A DNA stretch of 64,000 bases from Roseovarius litorisediminis (GCF_900172295.1 NZ_FWFL01000007.1:151355-215354); one strand, 5' to 3'; positions 1 through 8,570 are shown, numbered from the stretch's first letter. The notes: generated by a model from the letters alone, not told the origin. Translations and numbers: made by a program.

Positions 1-2
1 CG

Positions 3-188
3 CAGGCCTACCGTATCGGAACACCTTCGTTCATTGCGGTTTTCGAATACTCATTTCTGGTCTTCGCCAGCCTCTGGTCCTACCTGCTGTGGGGGACGAC
101 AACCAACACGCTGGCCCTTGCAGGTATCGCGGTTATCTTCGCCTCAGCTATTACCCTCTCGCTGATGAAACGCGCAGAGGTACCATAG
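3..188 (+). CDS. EamA/DMT-family transporter, C-terminal end (partial)
   Basis: Only the 3' end lies in the window: the frame is open from the left edge and stops with TAG at 186-188, giving about 61 residues. The fragment has two hydrophobic stretches separated by a short polar turn and a basic tail (LMKRAEVP). This fits the last two helices of ten-helix EamA drug/metabolite transporters, where a motif of the type GTPSFIAVFEYS is usual. The stop codon directly abuts the stop of the convergent gene at 189, so there is no intergenic space. Substrate cannot be told. Confidence 0.7.
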   Translation, partial: QAYRIGTPSFIAVFEYSFLVFASLWSYLLWGTTTNTLALAGIAVIFASAITLSLMKRAEVP

Positions 189-554
189 CTAACCTGCCGC
201 CTTTTCCAGCTCTTCCTGCAAAATAGGCGCCGCCAGCGTCATCGAATGGATCCCCATGATCGAGGTCAGCTGGATCACTTCCATGATCTCTTCCTTGGTG
301 GCGCCTTCGCGCAGCGCGTTCTGAATATGCCGCCGCACGCCGGGCGCCCAAAGGTGGGTCGTGGCGGCGTTGATAGCGATAAAGATCAGCTCTTTGTATT
401 TCTGCGGCAGCGGCCCCTGTTTCTGCGGCACGGCCCGAAACGCCAGAAACGCCTCAAGGTAATCCGGGTCCATTTCCTCCATCAGGTCCCACATCGGGTT
501 CCAGTCGTCGGTCTGTTTTTGCGCCTCGGTCGCGGGATAGGTCTTTTTGGTCAT
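189..554 (-). CDS. Carboxymuconolactone decarboxylase (CMD) family protein
   Basis: 121 residues, about the usual size of one CMD/AhpD-like helical domain. The central part (AINAATTHLWAPGVRRHIQN, then ALREGATKEEIMEVI) matches the CMD core, but the Cys-x2-Cys redox pair of AhpD peroxidase-type members is absent, so a peroxidase role is unlikely and a decarboxylase or lyase-like role is possible. It is the last gene of the leftward catabolic cluster. Its ATG overlaps the final stop codon of the broken TauD gene in an ATGA arrangement, which suggests it was translationally coupled to it. Substrate unknown. Confidence 0.8.
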   Translation of the reverse strand: MTKKTYPATEAQKQTDDWNPMWDLMEEMDPDYLEAFLAFRAVPQKQGPLPQKYKELIFIAINAATTHLWAPGVRRHIQNALREGATKEEIMEVIQLTSIMGIHSMTLAAPILQEELEKAAG

Positions 555-1048
555 GATGCTTCTTTCATTTCAGTTCCGGCGCGGCGATCCTTAACCACCG
601 TGATCCGGATCATGCAGCGATAGGCGGGCAGATAATCGGCTACGGCCTAATGCATGGTGCAACGGTTGTTCCACATCGCCAGATCGCCTGCGCGCCAACG
701 CCAGCGGATCTGATCCTCGGGCTTGTTCATGTGGTTCGCCAGCCATGTTTTCAGCGCATTAGCCTCATTGGTGGGAAGGCCCGGAATATGAGTCACAAAG
801 GCCTCGTTGAAATTCAGATGCTTGCGAGCCGTCACAGGATGTGTGTCTATGAGCGGGCGAATATTATGCCCGAACCGTGCCATTCCATCGTTCAGTGGCT
901 TGGGGGTGATGTCAGTGCCACGCAAAAAGATCACCTGATGCTCAAGCAGCGCATTATACAGACTATCGGCCACAACGCCGGTCAGCTTGGTTAGGTCCAC
1001 CCCGCTGATTTCAGCCCCGATAGCCGGTGTAATCCCGTGCGCTTTCAT
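551..1048 (-). pseudogene. TauD/TfdA-family Fe(II)/2-oxoglutarate dioxygenase, internally deleted and with a nonsense codon
   Basis: Residues after the start (ITPAIGAEISGVDLT, then LEHQVIFLRGTDI) are the N-terminus of a TauD/TfdA dioxygenase, and the part from IDTHPVTARKHL to RWRWRAGDLAMWNNRCTMH is its C-terminal half. The roughly 100 residues between them, which carry the HxD iron-binding motif, are missing in frame. A TAG at 647-649 then stands where the family has Tyr or a similar residue after the last iron His. Translation past the TAG gives AVADYLPAYRCMIRITVVKD, the normal family C-terminus, ending in TGA at 551-553. Both lesions make activity very unlikely. The ATG at 1048 has GGAGGG six bases upstream; a GTG at 1054 is an alternative overlapping the upstream stop. 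Confidence 0.85.
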
Positions 1049-1050
1049 TT

Positions 1051-2739
1051 TCACCCTCCGCGGTGTTTGAAACTGTCACGGCGGAAAGAATATAGCGCCG
1101 CCGGATCAACCATGACGTCAATAACCGCAGGCTTGCCACAGTCCAGTGCCGCCTCGATCGCCTCGGCCATACCCGTCAGCGTATCCGCGCGATACCCTTT
1201 GGCGCCATAAAGCTCGGCCAGCTTGTCAAATGGCGGGCTGGAAATATCGGCACCGATATAGCGCTCGCCAAAGAAGTCACGCTGATAGGCTTTTTCGGCC
1301 CCCCAACAGCGATTGTTCATCACCACCGTCACCGTATTGATCCCGTAGTCGACAGCCGTGGATAGTTCCGAAACGGTCATGCCAAACCCGCCATCCCCCA
1401 TCAGCGAGATGATCGGGCGCTCAGGCGCGGCCAGTTTCAGGCCCAGCCCGCAGGCGAAGGAAAAGCCGACCAGCCCGAAATCAAGCGGCGTGAACAGGCT
1501 TTTGGGTTGCCAGTAATTCAGCGCATCGGTGGCCTGCAGGCACAACGTGCCCGCATCCATTGTCACGGCTGCATTTTTCGGCATCACATCGCGCAGCGTC
1601 TTGAACAAGCCCGAGGGATGGATCGGCATCGCCTCTACCTGCGCATCCGCGTCGCGTTGGGCAAGATAGGCCTGCCTTTCAGCCTGAAAGGATTTCGTCC
1701 AGGCCTCGGCCTTGTGGCGCGCCGTAATCTTCGCCACAGCCCCGCGCAGCTGACCAGCCGCCGTGGGCGCATCAGCCCATATCCCAATCTCAACCGGGAA
1801 GTACCGGCCAATCGCGGTGGGCTCCAGTTCGACATGGATGATCTTGGCGTCTCGGTTGATGTTGTCATAGGTATAAAAGGTAGCGTTAAACCCGACGCGT
1901 GTGCCCAGCGCCAGAATTACATCGGCCTCTTTCACCAGACGTGACGCTACAACATTGCCCCGTGGCCCCATCTGACCCGCGTTCAGCGGATGACCGAAAG
2001 GCACCGCATCGCCGTGTCCCGGAGATGTGACAACCGGACAATTCAGTGCTTCGGCCAGTGCCATACACTGATCAGCACCGCCGGTATTCTTGATCCCGCC
2101 ACCGGCGATGATCACCGGGCGGCTTGCCCCGGCCAGCAAAGCCGCTGCGCGGTCAATCTCACCCTGTGCCCCCGCCGGGGCAGCGCAGGGGCGATAGGCG
2201 CCGGGTTTCTGGAAATCATCGAATTCGGCTTGCGCCGACAACACATCCCGCGGCAGATTAAGCTGCACCGGGCCACGGCGTGGGGCCATCGCCTCGCGAT
2301 AAGCTTCGCGCAGCATTTCGGGCACACGATCGGCACTTGTAGCGGTCCAGGTCTTCTTGGTGATCGGTTTGAATAGCGCGTCCTGATCCACCTCCTGAAA
2401 GGCGTCGCGATAGCGGTGCCCGCTGGCCAATGCCCCGGCGATACTGACAACTGGCGAATAGGCCGCCTTGGCTTGTGCCAGACCGGTCACAAGGTTGGTG
2501 GCCCCCGGCCCGTTCTGCCCGGCCAGGATCACCCCTGCCTGCCCGCTCATCCGGGCAAACCCATCAGCCATATGCGTGCCGGTACGCTCGTCATGCACGC
2601 CGATGAAATTGATATCCTTCGCATCATAAAGCGCGTCGAACATTTCCATCGTGGCCGAGCCGATCAGACCAAACACATGGCTTGTCCCCTCGGCCCGTAT
2701 CGCTTCAATTGCGGCCTGCCCGCCTGTCATCTTTTTCAT
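1051..2739 (-). CDS. Thiamine diphosphate-dependent enzyme, sulfoacetaldehyde acetyltransferase (Xsc)/acetolactate synthase-like
   Basis: 562 residues with the three-domain layout of ThDP enzymes. The N-terminal PYR domain has the activating Glu at residue 51 (VHDERTGTHMADGFAR) and GQNGPGATN. The C-terminal PP domain has the ThDP motif starting GDGGFGMT and ending VVMNN. The stretches FQEVDQ, NRCWGAEKAYQRDFFGERYIG and the near-terminal SFRRDSFK recall Xsc, which turns sulfoacetaldehyde plus phosphate into acetyl phosphate and sulfite. Glyoxylate carboligase or acetolactate synthase paralogues share much of this, so the exact reaction is open. It sits in the leftward operon between the alpha/beta hydrolase and the TauD remnant. 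Confidence 0.75.
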   Translation of the reverse strand: MKKMTGGQAAIEAIRAEGTSHVFGLIGSATMEMFDALYDAKDINFIGVHDERTGTHMADGFARMSGQAGVILAGQNGPGATNLVTGLAQAKAAYSPVVSIAGALASGHRYRDAFQEVDQDALFKPITKKTWTATSADRVPEMLREAYREAMAPRRGPVQLNLPRDVLSAQAEFDDFQKPGAYRPCAAPAGAQGEIDRAAALLAGASRPVIIAGGGIKNTGGADQCMALAEALNCPVVTSPGHGDAVPFGHPLNAGQMGPRGNVVASRLVKEADVILALGTRVGFNATFYTYDNINRDAKIIHVELEPTAIGRYFPVEIGIWADAPTAAGQLRGAVAKITARHKAEAWTKSFQAERQAYLAQRDADAQVEAMPIHPSGLFKTLRDVMPKNAAVTMDAGTLCLQATDALNYWQPKSLFTPLDFGLVGFSFACGLGLKLAAPERPIISLMGDGGFGMTVSELSTAVDYGINTVTVVMNNRCWGAEKAYQRDFFGERYIGADISSPPFDKLAELYGAKGYRADTLTGMAEAIEAALDCGKPAVIDVMVDPAALYSFRRDSFKHRGG

Positions 2740-2778
2740 ATCGCATTTTCCCTCAAATTCTTCAGTGTCCTGTCGCCG

Positions 2779-2836
2779 CCCGGGCCTGACCCGGGGCCTC
2801 CCGACTGGCTAAGACGTCCCGGCTCAGGGCCGGGAC
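2779..2836. repeat. Pair of GC-rich palindromic intergenic elements
   Basis: Two perfect hairpins lie back to back in the 84-base gap and run into the end of the next gene: CCCGGG-CCTGA-CCCGGG at 2779-2795 and GTCCCGGC-TCAGG-GCCGGGAC at 2816-2836. The form (CCCGGnCnTGAnCCCGG) recalls the interspersed palindromic repeats common in alphaproteobacterial genomes. Neither has a U tract, so they are not classic terminators. They may stabilise or uncouple the mRNA between hydrolase and ThDP enzyme. The second hairpin overlaps the stop codon of the hydrolase gene. Confidence 0.6.
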
Positions 2837-3639
2837 GGGTTGTTCTGTAGTTTCCGGCTCAGAAATTCCTTTACCGGTTCGGCAAACAGGTCTGGCCTTT
2901 CTATCAGCCCCAGATGCTGCAATTCCGGCAGGATGATAACCTCTGACCCTTCGATCTCGGAGGCAATCGCATGGCTCATTTCTGGTGGCTGGCCGCTGTC
3001 TTTTTCGCAGGTCATGATCAGCGTGGGATGCGTGATCGGCGGCTCTGGCCGGATCAGTTCCACCACCCCTGCCGCCAATACAAACCGGTGCAGCGCATAA
3101 TTCTCGTGGTGATTGGCCATCACCACCTTGCGGATTTCAGCCACCTTATCGGCATGATCGCGGCGAAACCCTTCGGTGAACCACCGGGCCAGCGTGGCAT
3201 CAATCGTGGCCCCCGGCCCGCCAGCACTGGTATCGCGCGCACGTTCCTCGACCAGCTTTTGCTGTTCCTGCCCACGTTCATGCGGTGAATTGAGGATACA
3301 CAGCGCCGATACCCGATCAGGATGATCCATCGCCACGCGCCGGTTGATCATGCCACCCAGCGAAAACCCCACCAGGGCGGCCTGCTCGATTCCTAACTCA
3401 TCCATCAGCGTGATCAGCTGTTCACTCAGCACTGTCAGGCTGGGTGTCTGCGTCGGCAAAGCCGTCTCACCGTGGCCACAAAGATCATAATTCAGAACCC
3501 GGAACTTTTCCGCCAGAATCGGTACGATGTCGGCATAGGTACTGCCGCGCGACATGCCCAATCCGTGAATAAGCGCCACCACCGGAGCCCCTTCGGGCCC
3601 CGACAGTTCATAGGCGGTACCTGCCTTGCTTATCGGCAT
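2824..3639 (-). CDS. Alpha/beta hydrolase (3-oxoadipate enol-lactonase-like)
   Basis: 271 residues. The oxyanion strand ALIHGLGMSR is followed by the nucleophile elbow GFSLGG (Ser), an acid in TCEKDSGQP and a C-terminal His in ELQHLGLIERPDLF, a complete catalytic triad. The overall form is that of PcaD-like lactonases and C-C or amide bond hydrolases in ring-cleavage pathways. The start codon directly abuts the stop of DUF1185 with no spacer, so it is operonic. By position it may hydrolyse the lactone or amide product made by the oxygenases encoded upstream. Confidence 0.85.
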   Translation of the reverse strand: MPISKAGTAYELSGPEGAPVVALIHGLGMSRGSTYADIVPILAEKFRVLNYDLCGHGETALPTQTPSLTVLSEQLITLMDELGIEQAALVGFSLGGMINRRVAMDHPDRVSALCILNSPHERGQEQQKLVEERARDTSAGGPGATIDATLARWFTEGFRRDHADKVAEIRKVVMANHHENYALHRFVLAAGVVELIRPEPPITHPTLIMTCEKDSGQPPEMSHAIASEIEGSEVIILPELQHLGLIERPDLFAEPVKEFLSRKLQNNPSRP

Positions 3640-4236
3640 CTAAACCCCCGCCGGGTTATCAACGTCGCGGCCCATCTCTTTCAGATCGGCATAGCGGTCC
3701 CCGATCCGGTGGTTGGGATGCCCGCCAATCGAGGCGCCCAGCGCCATGATAATCTCATCATCCGCAGGTGCATCGGGGACGCAGGTATGGATTGTCTGAT
3801 AATGCGAGCGGCGCCCGCCATCGTCCTTGTCCATCAGCGGGATCATCAGCGACGTGCCCGCAGCCCCCCGGGTGTTGGAAAACACCAGATACGACTTGGC
3901 ATTGACCGCGTCGCGGTACTGGTTGCCGAACCACAATGTATGGGTCAGGGCCTGCGCGTGCTCCACTTCACCGCCCATGCCCACGACCGAGGCCTTGCCA
4001 TAGCCTTCAACCGTGCCGCCGGTTTCCTTAAGGATCATCTCGGTCAGCAATTTGCCCAGAACCGGGCCGTGCTCTTTCACCTCGGGGCTTAAATCTTCTA
4101 CATGACCAAGGCCAAACCACGGATTACGGATGATCGCCATGGCGGTGACCATTTTGGTGGGCTCGGCCACCTCTTTCCAACCTTCCTTAAAGGTTGTCTG
4201 AACCAGCGTCAGCGTACGACGAATTTCAACCGGCAT
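3640..4236 (-). CDS. DUF1185 ('amino acid synthesis') family protein
   Basis: 198 residues recognised as DUF1185 by EIRRTLTLVQTTFKEGWKE at the start and the Gly-rich GKASVVGMGGEVEHAQA and NTRGAAGTSLMIPLMDKDDGG stretches. The family has no settled biochemical function and its 'amino acid synthesis' name is uninformative. The start overlaps the luciferase-like monooxygenase gene by 11 bases and the stop touches the hydrolase start. Such tight coupling indicates that the protein works in the same pathway, possibly as an isomerase or hydrolase acting on the oxygenase product (inference). Confidence 0.8.
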   Translation of the reverse strand: MPVEIRRTLTLVQTTFKEGWKEVAEPTKMVTAMAIIRNPWFGLGHVEDLSPEVKEHGPVLGKLLTEMILKETGGTVEGYGKASVVGMGGEVEHAQALTHTLWFGNQYRDAVNAKSYLVFSNTRGAAGTSLMIPLMDKDDGGRRSHYQTIHTCVPDAPADDEIIMALGASIGGHPNHRIGDRYADLKEMGRDVDNPAGV

Positions 4237-5284
4237 TTACAAGTTCCTTCTCAGAAAATTCAGGCAGAACCTGATCAATAAACAGTTTCAACGAGCGTTT
4301 CTGCTGGTCCATGTCCATGCCCATCGAGGCATAGTAAATAAACCCGTCCACACCGATGCCTTCATACATCTTCAGTTTTTCGACCACCTGTCCGGGTGAG
4401 CCGAACATCAGGTTCTGTTCCAGCATTTCCGGGTCGACTCGCGCATTACCCTCAAGACTGTCCAGCGGGACCTGCTCGGGGAAACCGTTGATCACCTCGC
4501 CCGATTTCATCATCAGATTGCCGAACTGGCTGAGCTGTACGCGGATCGCATCCATTGCCGCCTTGCGGTCGACCTCATTGTCATAGATGGCCGTGTGCCG
4601 CATCAGCGCCCAGCGGCCATCGTATTTGCCACCGTTTTTGGCAATCGCATCGTCCAGCCGCGCGCGATAGGTTTCGGCCTCGGAAAACGGCATGGTCAGC
4701 GGCCAGCTCATGATATTGCAACCGTGCTCTACCGCGTAATCAAATGTGATCGGCGCGCGGGCGGCAACCCAGACGGGTACGTCTTTCTGAACCGGTTTGG
4801 GGCACGAGGTGGCACTGGGGAACTGCCAGAACTCGCCGTTATGCTCGTAATCGCCTTCCCAGAGTTTTTGCACCACCGGCAGCATTTCCTGCATGTAGCG
4901 CCAGCTGTCGCGCTGATCCAGACCCGGCTTCATCCGATCAAACTCTCGCTGGTAAGCGCCTGATCCAATGCCGAATTCCAGCCGCCCGTCGCTGGTAAGG
5001 TCCAGAAACGCCGCCTCACCCGCAAGATCAATCGGGTGCCAGTAGGCCGCGTTCACCACGCCCACACCCAGACGGATGTTTTTGGCGTGCTCGCCCCACC
5101 ATGTCAGGATCTGAAACGGATTGGGTGCAATCGTCATCTCCATCGCATGATGCTCGGCGGCCCACGCAATCTCAAACCCTGCGGCATCGGCCATCTTGAC
5201 CATTTCCAACGTATGATCGCGCACCTCCTTCATATCTACGGAAGGGGTCATTCGCTCCAGATTGATTGCCAGTTGGAATTTCAT
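4226..5284 (-). CDS. Luciferase-like (LLM class) FMN-dependent monooxygenase
   Basis: 352 residues from the ATG at 5284 (MKFQLAINLERM); the frame is open further upstream but that part overlaps the Rieske gene and has no family character. The TIM-barrel LLM signature is clear: AAGFEIAWAAEHHAM near residue 40, IRLGVGVVNAAYWHP, and GSGAYQREFDRM, ending with FGSPGQVVEKLKMYEGIGVDGF. Such enzymes use FMNH2 from a separate reductase, here probably the flavin reductase at 7968-8492, to oxygenate or ring-open their substrate. The combination resembles TgnA/TgnB of trigonelline degradation. Substrate is not proven by sequence. Confidence 0.85.
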   Translation of the reverse strand: MKFQLAINLERMTPSVDMKEVRDHTLEMVKMADAAGFEIAWAAEHHAMEMTIAPNPFQILTWWGEHAKNIRLGVGVVNAAYWHPIDLAGEAAFLDLTSDGRLEFGIGSGAYQREFDRMKPGLDQRDSWRYMQEMLPVVQKLWEGDYEHNGEFWQFPSATSCPKPVQKDVPVWVAARAPITFDYAVEHGCNIMSWPLTMPFSEAETYRARLDDAIAKNGGKYDGRWALMRHTAIYDNEVDRKAAMDAIRVQLSQFGNLMMKSGEVINGFPEQVPLDSLEGNARVDPEMLEQNLMFGSPGQVVEKLKMYEGIGVDGFIYYASMGMDMDQQKRSLKLFIDQVLPEFSEKELVNAG

Positions 5285-5307
5285 TTCATGATCGCTTTCT
5301 TGCTCAG

Positions 5308-6468
5308 TTAAAGTTGGTTGGAAGCTCTTGCCATCGTCCCTGCATACCAGGCGGCAAAGGCGGCAACGTTGGGTTCCAGCAGGGGCTGAAACCGCCCCTG
5401 TCGCGCATCCGGGCAGGATAGTCCGCGATGTTGATTTACCAGCGCAGGAATGTCTTCGGCCAGCGCCGCATCCAGCCGGTCGTGATAGGCGCCCACGCGC
5501 GACGCGGCTTCTGACAGCTCCAGCGTTTCGGGTGGGAAACAGGCGGTTTGCACCACATGGCATTGGTCCGGCCCCAGCGGATAGGCCTCATAAACCCACA
5601 GCGCATCCGTGCCTGCCGCGAAGGTCATATTGGGGAAAACCCAAGTGTATCGTACCCCCTGCGCTGCGTGCCCGACCAGGCCCGGCATCGGCGGCAAAGC
5701 CCGGTCCTGCTGGGTCTGCAACAGTCCTCCGGTGCCCACGGTCTTGCCAAACTGGCTGGCATAGGCCCCTGTCGTGACTGTTGCCGCATCAGGAAGGGAG
5801 TACACATTGTCAATTGAATCGCGGTGCACGAATGGCAGATGATAATATTCGTTAAAGACCTCCAGAAAAGCCTTCCAGTTGCAATCGACCGTCACCTCCC
5901 GCCGCCGGGTCGACACCAGAGTTTCCATCGGCCAGGGTGCATGCACCCTGGCAAAATCGCCCAACACGACATCCAGCTCGGGCGCCGCCTTATCCAGACA
6001 GACAAAAGCAAAGCCCAGCCGTTCCTCGGCGCGGTACCGGATCAGATTAAAATCCTCGCGGCAAAACCCTGCCGCCTCTTCCATTTTCGGGGCCGCCGCC
6101 AATCTGCCGTCCAGATGATAGGCCCAGGCGTGAAACGGGCACTTGAAGCCCCGGCAATTCCCCGCCCCTTCGGCCAGACGTGCGCCGCGGTGCCTGCAGC
6201 TATTGGCCAGCGCCTGCAACTGCCCTTCTTTGTCACGCACCAGCAGTACCGCCTGCCCGGCCACATCCAACGTAACAAAATCGCCTGGCGCCTTCACCAT
6301 ATCTGCACGCCCCACACCCAACCAGGATCTGCGAAAGACGGCCTGTTCTTCGGCTTCGGCCATCTCAGGCACCACGTAACATTCCGGCGGGATGGAAAAT
6401 GCCTGGTTCACCTCGGCTCGGCATTTTTCCAACCCTTCCAGCAACGATGGTGAAAGCTTCATTTGCAT
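5308..6468 (-). CDS. Rieske non-heme iron oxygenase, alpha subunit (CntA/GbcA-like)
   Basis: I place the start at 6468 (MQMKLSPSLL, 386 residues) because AGGAACGGG lies just upstream; the frame is open to 6531 but that part overlaps the dehydrogenase gene. The Rieske [2Fe-2S] ligands are C91-x-H93 and C110-x2-H113. The mononuclear iron site has H210 and H215 in YYHLPFVH. The usual bridging Asp three residues before the first His is Glu207 here, as reported for carnitine oxygenase CntA. The relatives oxidise quaternary amines (carnitine, glycine betaine, stachydrine). No dedicated Rieske reductase gene is visible nearby. Confidence 0.85.
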   Translation of the reverse strand: MQMKLSPSLLEGLEKCRAEVNQAFSIPPECYVVPEMAEAEEQAVFRRSWLGVGRADMVKAPGDFVTLDVAGQAVLLVRDKEGQLQALANSCRHRGARLAEGAGNCRGFKCPFHAWAYHLDGRLAAAPKMEEAAGFCREDFNLIRYRAEERLGFAFVCLDKAAPELDVVLGDFARVHAPWPMETLVSTRRREVTVDCNWKAFLEVFNEYYHLPFVHRDSIDNVYSLPDAATVTTGAYASQFGKTVGTGGLLQTQQDRALPPMPGLVGHAAQGVRYTWVFPNMTFAAGTDALWVYEAYPLGPDQCHVVQTACFPPETLELSEAASRVGAYHDRLDAALAEDIPALVNQHRGLSCPDARQGRFQPLLEPNVAAFAAWYAGTMARASNQL

Positions 6469-6479
6469 GAACCCGTTCC

Positions 6480-7955
6480 TCAACGCGCTACAAACTGGCT
6501 GCCCAATGGTTCGGAGGATGTGTTCATCCAAACTGTCTTGGGCCGCGTATAGTCGTAAATCGCCTGGAACCCGCTTTCGCGGCCATAACCCGAATTCTTC
6601 ATGCCGCCAAACTCGGCAATGGGCGAGACGGCACGATAGGTGTTGACCCAGACAATGCCCGCCCGGACACTGCGAGACATCCGCAAAGCGCGCGCGCTGT
6701 CGCGGGTAAAGATGCCTGCGGCCAGCCCGTGTTCGGTGTCATTGGCAAGGCGCAACGCCTCTTCTTCGGTTTTGAAACGCAGCACGCTAAGTACGGGACC
6801 GAAAAGTTCGGTATCGACGATTTCCAGATCAGGTGAGGGGCAATCAATGATCGTGGGCTCATAGAACATGTCACTGCCCTGCCCCGCCGCGCGCTTGCCA
6901 CCGCATAAAACCTTACCGCCCTGCTCTACCGCCTTGGCCACCTGCCGTTCGATATTTTCAAGCTGACCGTATGTGCACAACGGACCCATTTCGGTTTCAT
7001 CCAGCATAGGGTCACCGATTTTGGCTTCATTAGCGATTTTCACCATCCGAGCCAGAAATTCATCGGCAATATCTTCGTGCACGATCAGGCGCGACCCCGC
7101 GACACATGATTGCCCTGATGCGGCAAAGATACCCGAGACCGAGCCATTGACCGCGCTTTCAACATCCGCATCGTCAAACACGATAAACGGGGATTTCCCG
7201 CCCAGCTCCAGCGAAACCTCGGCAAAATTATTCGTGGAATTCACCAGAATATGCTTTGCCGCCACTGGGCCGCCAGTAAACGAAATCCGCGCCACCAGCG
7301 GGTGCGATGTCAGGACCTTACCGCAGGGGTCGGCGTGCCCGGTTACGATATTTATCACCCCATCGGGAATGCCTGCCTCGGCAAATAAGCGGCCAAATTC
7401 CAGTATAACCGCCGGGGCAAACTCGGATGTTTTAAGAACAACAGTATTCCCAGCCGCCAGCGCCGGGCCGATTTTGACTGCCGTCAGAAACATCTGGCTG
7501 TTCCACGGCACGACGGCGGCAATCACGCCCAAAGGCTCGCGTTCGGTAAACACAAACATGTCGGGCTTGTCGATCGGGAGGGTTTCACCATGCACCTTGT
7601 CGGCGGCCCCCGCATAGAAATGCAGAAACTCTGCAATGTATTTCGACTGCCACTTGGTTTCTTTCAACATCTTGCCGGTATCGCGGGTCTCGACTTCGCC
7701 AAAATACTCGGACCGTTCTGCCAGCAGATCAGCCAGGCGACGCAGGCAATGTCCCCGCTGCGTGGCGGTCATCGCGGCCCAGGGCCCCTCGTAACAGGCG
7801 GCGTGCGCCGCGCGCACTGCCCGGTCTATATCCTCGGCTGTGGCTTCAGGCACAGTTGCCCAGTCTTCTCCGGTTGCTGGGTTTGCTGTGGTGAACCTGC
7901 CACCATCACCGGCATCCACCCATTCCCCGGCAATCAGCATCTGATAGGTCTTCAT
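6480..7955 (-). CDS. NAD(P)-dependent aldehyde dehydrogenase
   Basis: About 491 residues, full length for the ALDH superfamily. ATG at 7955 (MKTYQMLIAGEW) is preferred since TAAGGAGGG sits seven bases upstream; the ATG at 7961 is too close. It has the N-terminal INPATGE-like cofactor region, VVPWNSQ, the general base Glu in LELGGKSP and the catalytic Cys in ASGQSCVAG. The GMKNSGYGRE C-terminal motif is also intact. It lies 12 bases after the flavin reductase and 11 bases before the Rieske gene, hence one operon. It resembles TgnC-type and betaine aldehyde-type dehydrogenases and presumably oxidises an aldehyde or lactol made by the oxygenases. Confidence 0.9.
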   Translation of the reverse strand: MKTYQMLIAGEWVDAGDGGRFTTANPATGEDWATVPEATAEDIDRAVRAAHAACYEGPWAAMTATQRGHCLRRLADLLAERSEYFGEVETRDTGKMLKETKWQSKYIAEFLHFYAGAADKVHGETLPIDKPDMFVFTEREPLGVIAAVVPWNSQMFLTAVKIGPALAAGNTVVLKTSEFAPAVILEFGRLFAEAGIPDGVINIVTGHADPCGKVLTSHPLVARISFTGGPVAAKHILVNSTNNFAEVSLELGGKSPFIVFDDADVESAVNGSVSGIFAASGQSCVAGSRLIVHEDIADEFLARMVKIANEAKIGDPMLDETEMGPLCTYGQLENIERQVAKAVEQGGKVLCGGKRAAGQGSDMFYEPTIIDCPSPDLEIVDTELFGPVLSVLRFKTEEEALRLANDTEHGLAAGIFTRDSARALRMSRSVRAGIVWVNTYRAVSPIAEFGGMKNSGYGRESGFQAIYDYTRPKTVWMNTSSEPLGSQFVAR

Positions 7956-7967
7956 TCGCATCCCTCC

Positions 7968-8492
7968 TTATTCGGCCGCACAGGTCGCCGCCTGCGGTAC
8001 GACCCGATGATAACTGCCAACACGATACGCCAGCGGGGGCATCTGCCCGTCCCACACCTCTTTGACATGACCGATCACAATCAGATGGCTGCCGGAACGG
8101 ACATGCTGCTGCACATCGCAGCCGAAACACGTCGCCCCGTCGATCATCGGCGCGGTCCCGGCCTCGCCATAGCACTCGATCCCCGAAAACCGGTCGCTGA
8201 ACCTGGCATCATGGCGTCCGGCAAAGCGGTCGGCAATCTCGGGGCTGTTTTCCGACAGGACATTGACACAGAACCTGCCGTTTTCTGTTACTGCCCGGGC
8301 AATCCGGCTATCTGCGTATAGGCAGACCAGCACTGTCGGTGGATCGGCTGAAACCGATGAAAAAGCACTGACAGTCGCACCAAATCGGCCCGCGGTGCCG
8401 TCGGTTGTGACAACCGTGACCGAAGACGCAACCGTGCGCATCGCCGAGACAAACCGATCACGCGGCACAAGGCCGTCATTTTCCCTGAACAT
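7968..8492 (-). CDS. Flavin reductase domain protein (FMN reductase component)
   Basis: 174 residues from ATG 8492 (MFRENDGLVPRDRFV), chosen for the AGGGGG seven bases upstream. It shows the split-barrel flavin reductase features: FVSAMRTVASSVTVVTTDG, GATVSAFSSVSADPPTVLVCL and SGSHLIVIGHVKEV. This class (HpaC, TgnA-like) supplies reduced FMN to a separate two-component monooxygenase, most plausibly the LLM enzyme encoded three genes downstream. It is the first gene of the leftward operon and faces the LysR gene across a 121-base divergent promoter region. Confidence 0.85.
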   Translation of the reverse strand: MFRENDGLVPRDRFVSAMRTVASSVTVVTTDGTAGRFGATVSAFSSVSADPPTVLVCLYADSRIARAVTENGRFCVNVLSENSPEIADRFAGRHDARFSDRFSGIECYGEAGTAPMIDGATCFGCDVQQHVRSGSHLIVIGHVKEVWDGQMPPLAYRVGSYHRVVPQAATCAAE

Positions 8493-8570
8493 AGCTGAAC
8501 CCCCTGTTCGCATTTTAAAGAAGGTGGTGCTGAAAGCTGGCACATATTTTCACTTCTTGAAAACGAATTG

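Noticed and set aside
2779..2836. Palindromes as a CRISPR or rho-independent terminator
   Set aside because: Only two different palindromes, no spacers of regular length, and no U tract.
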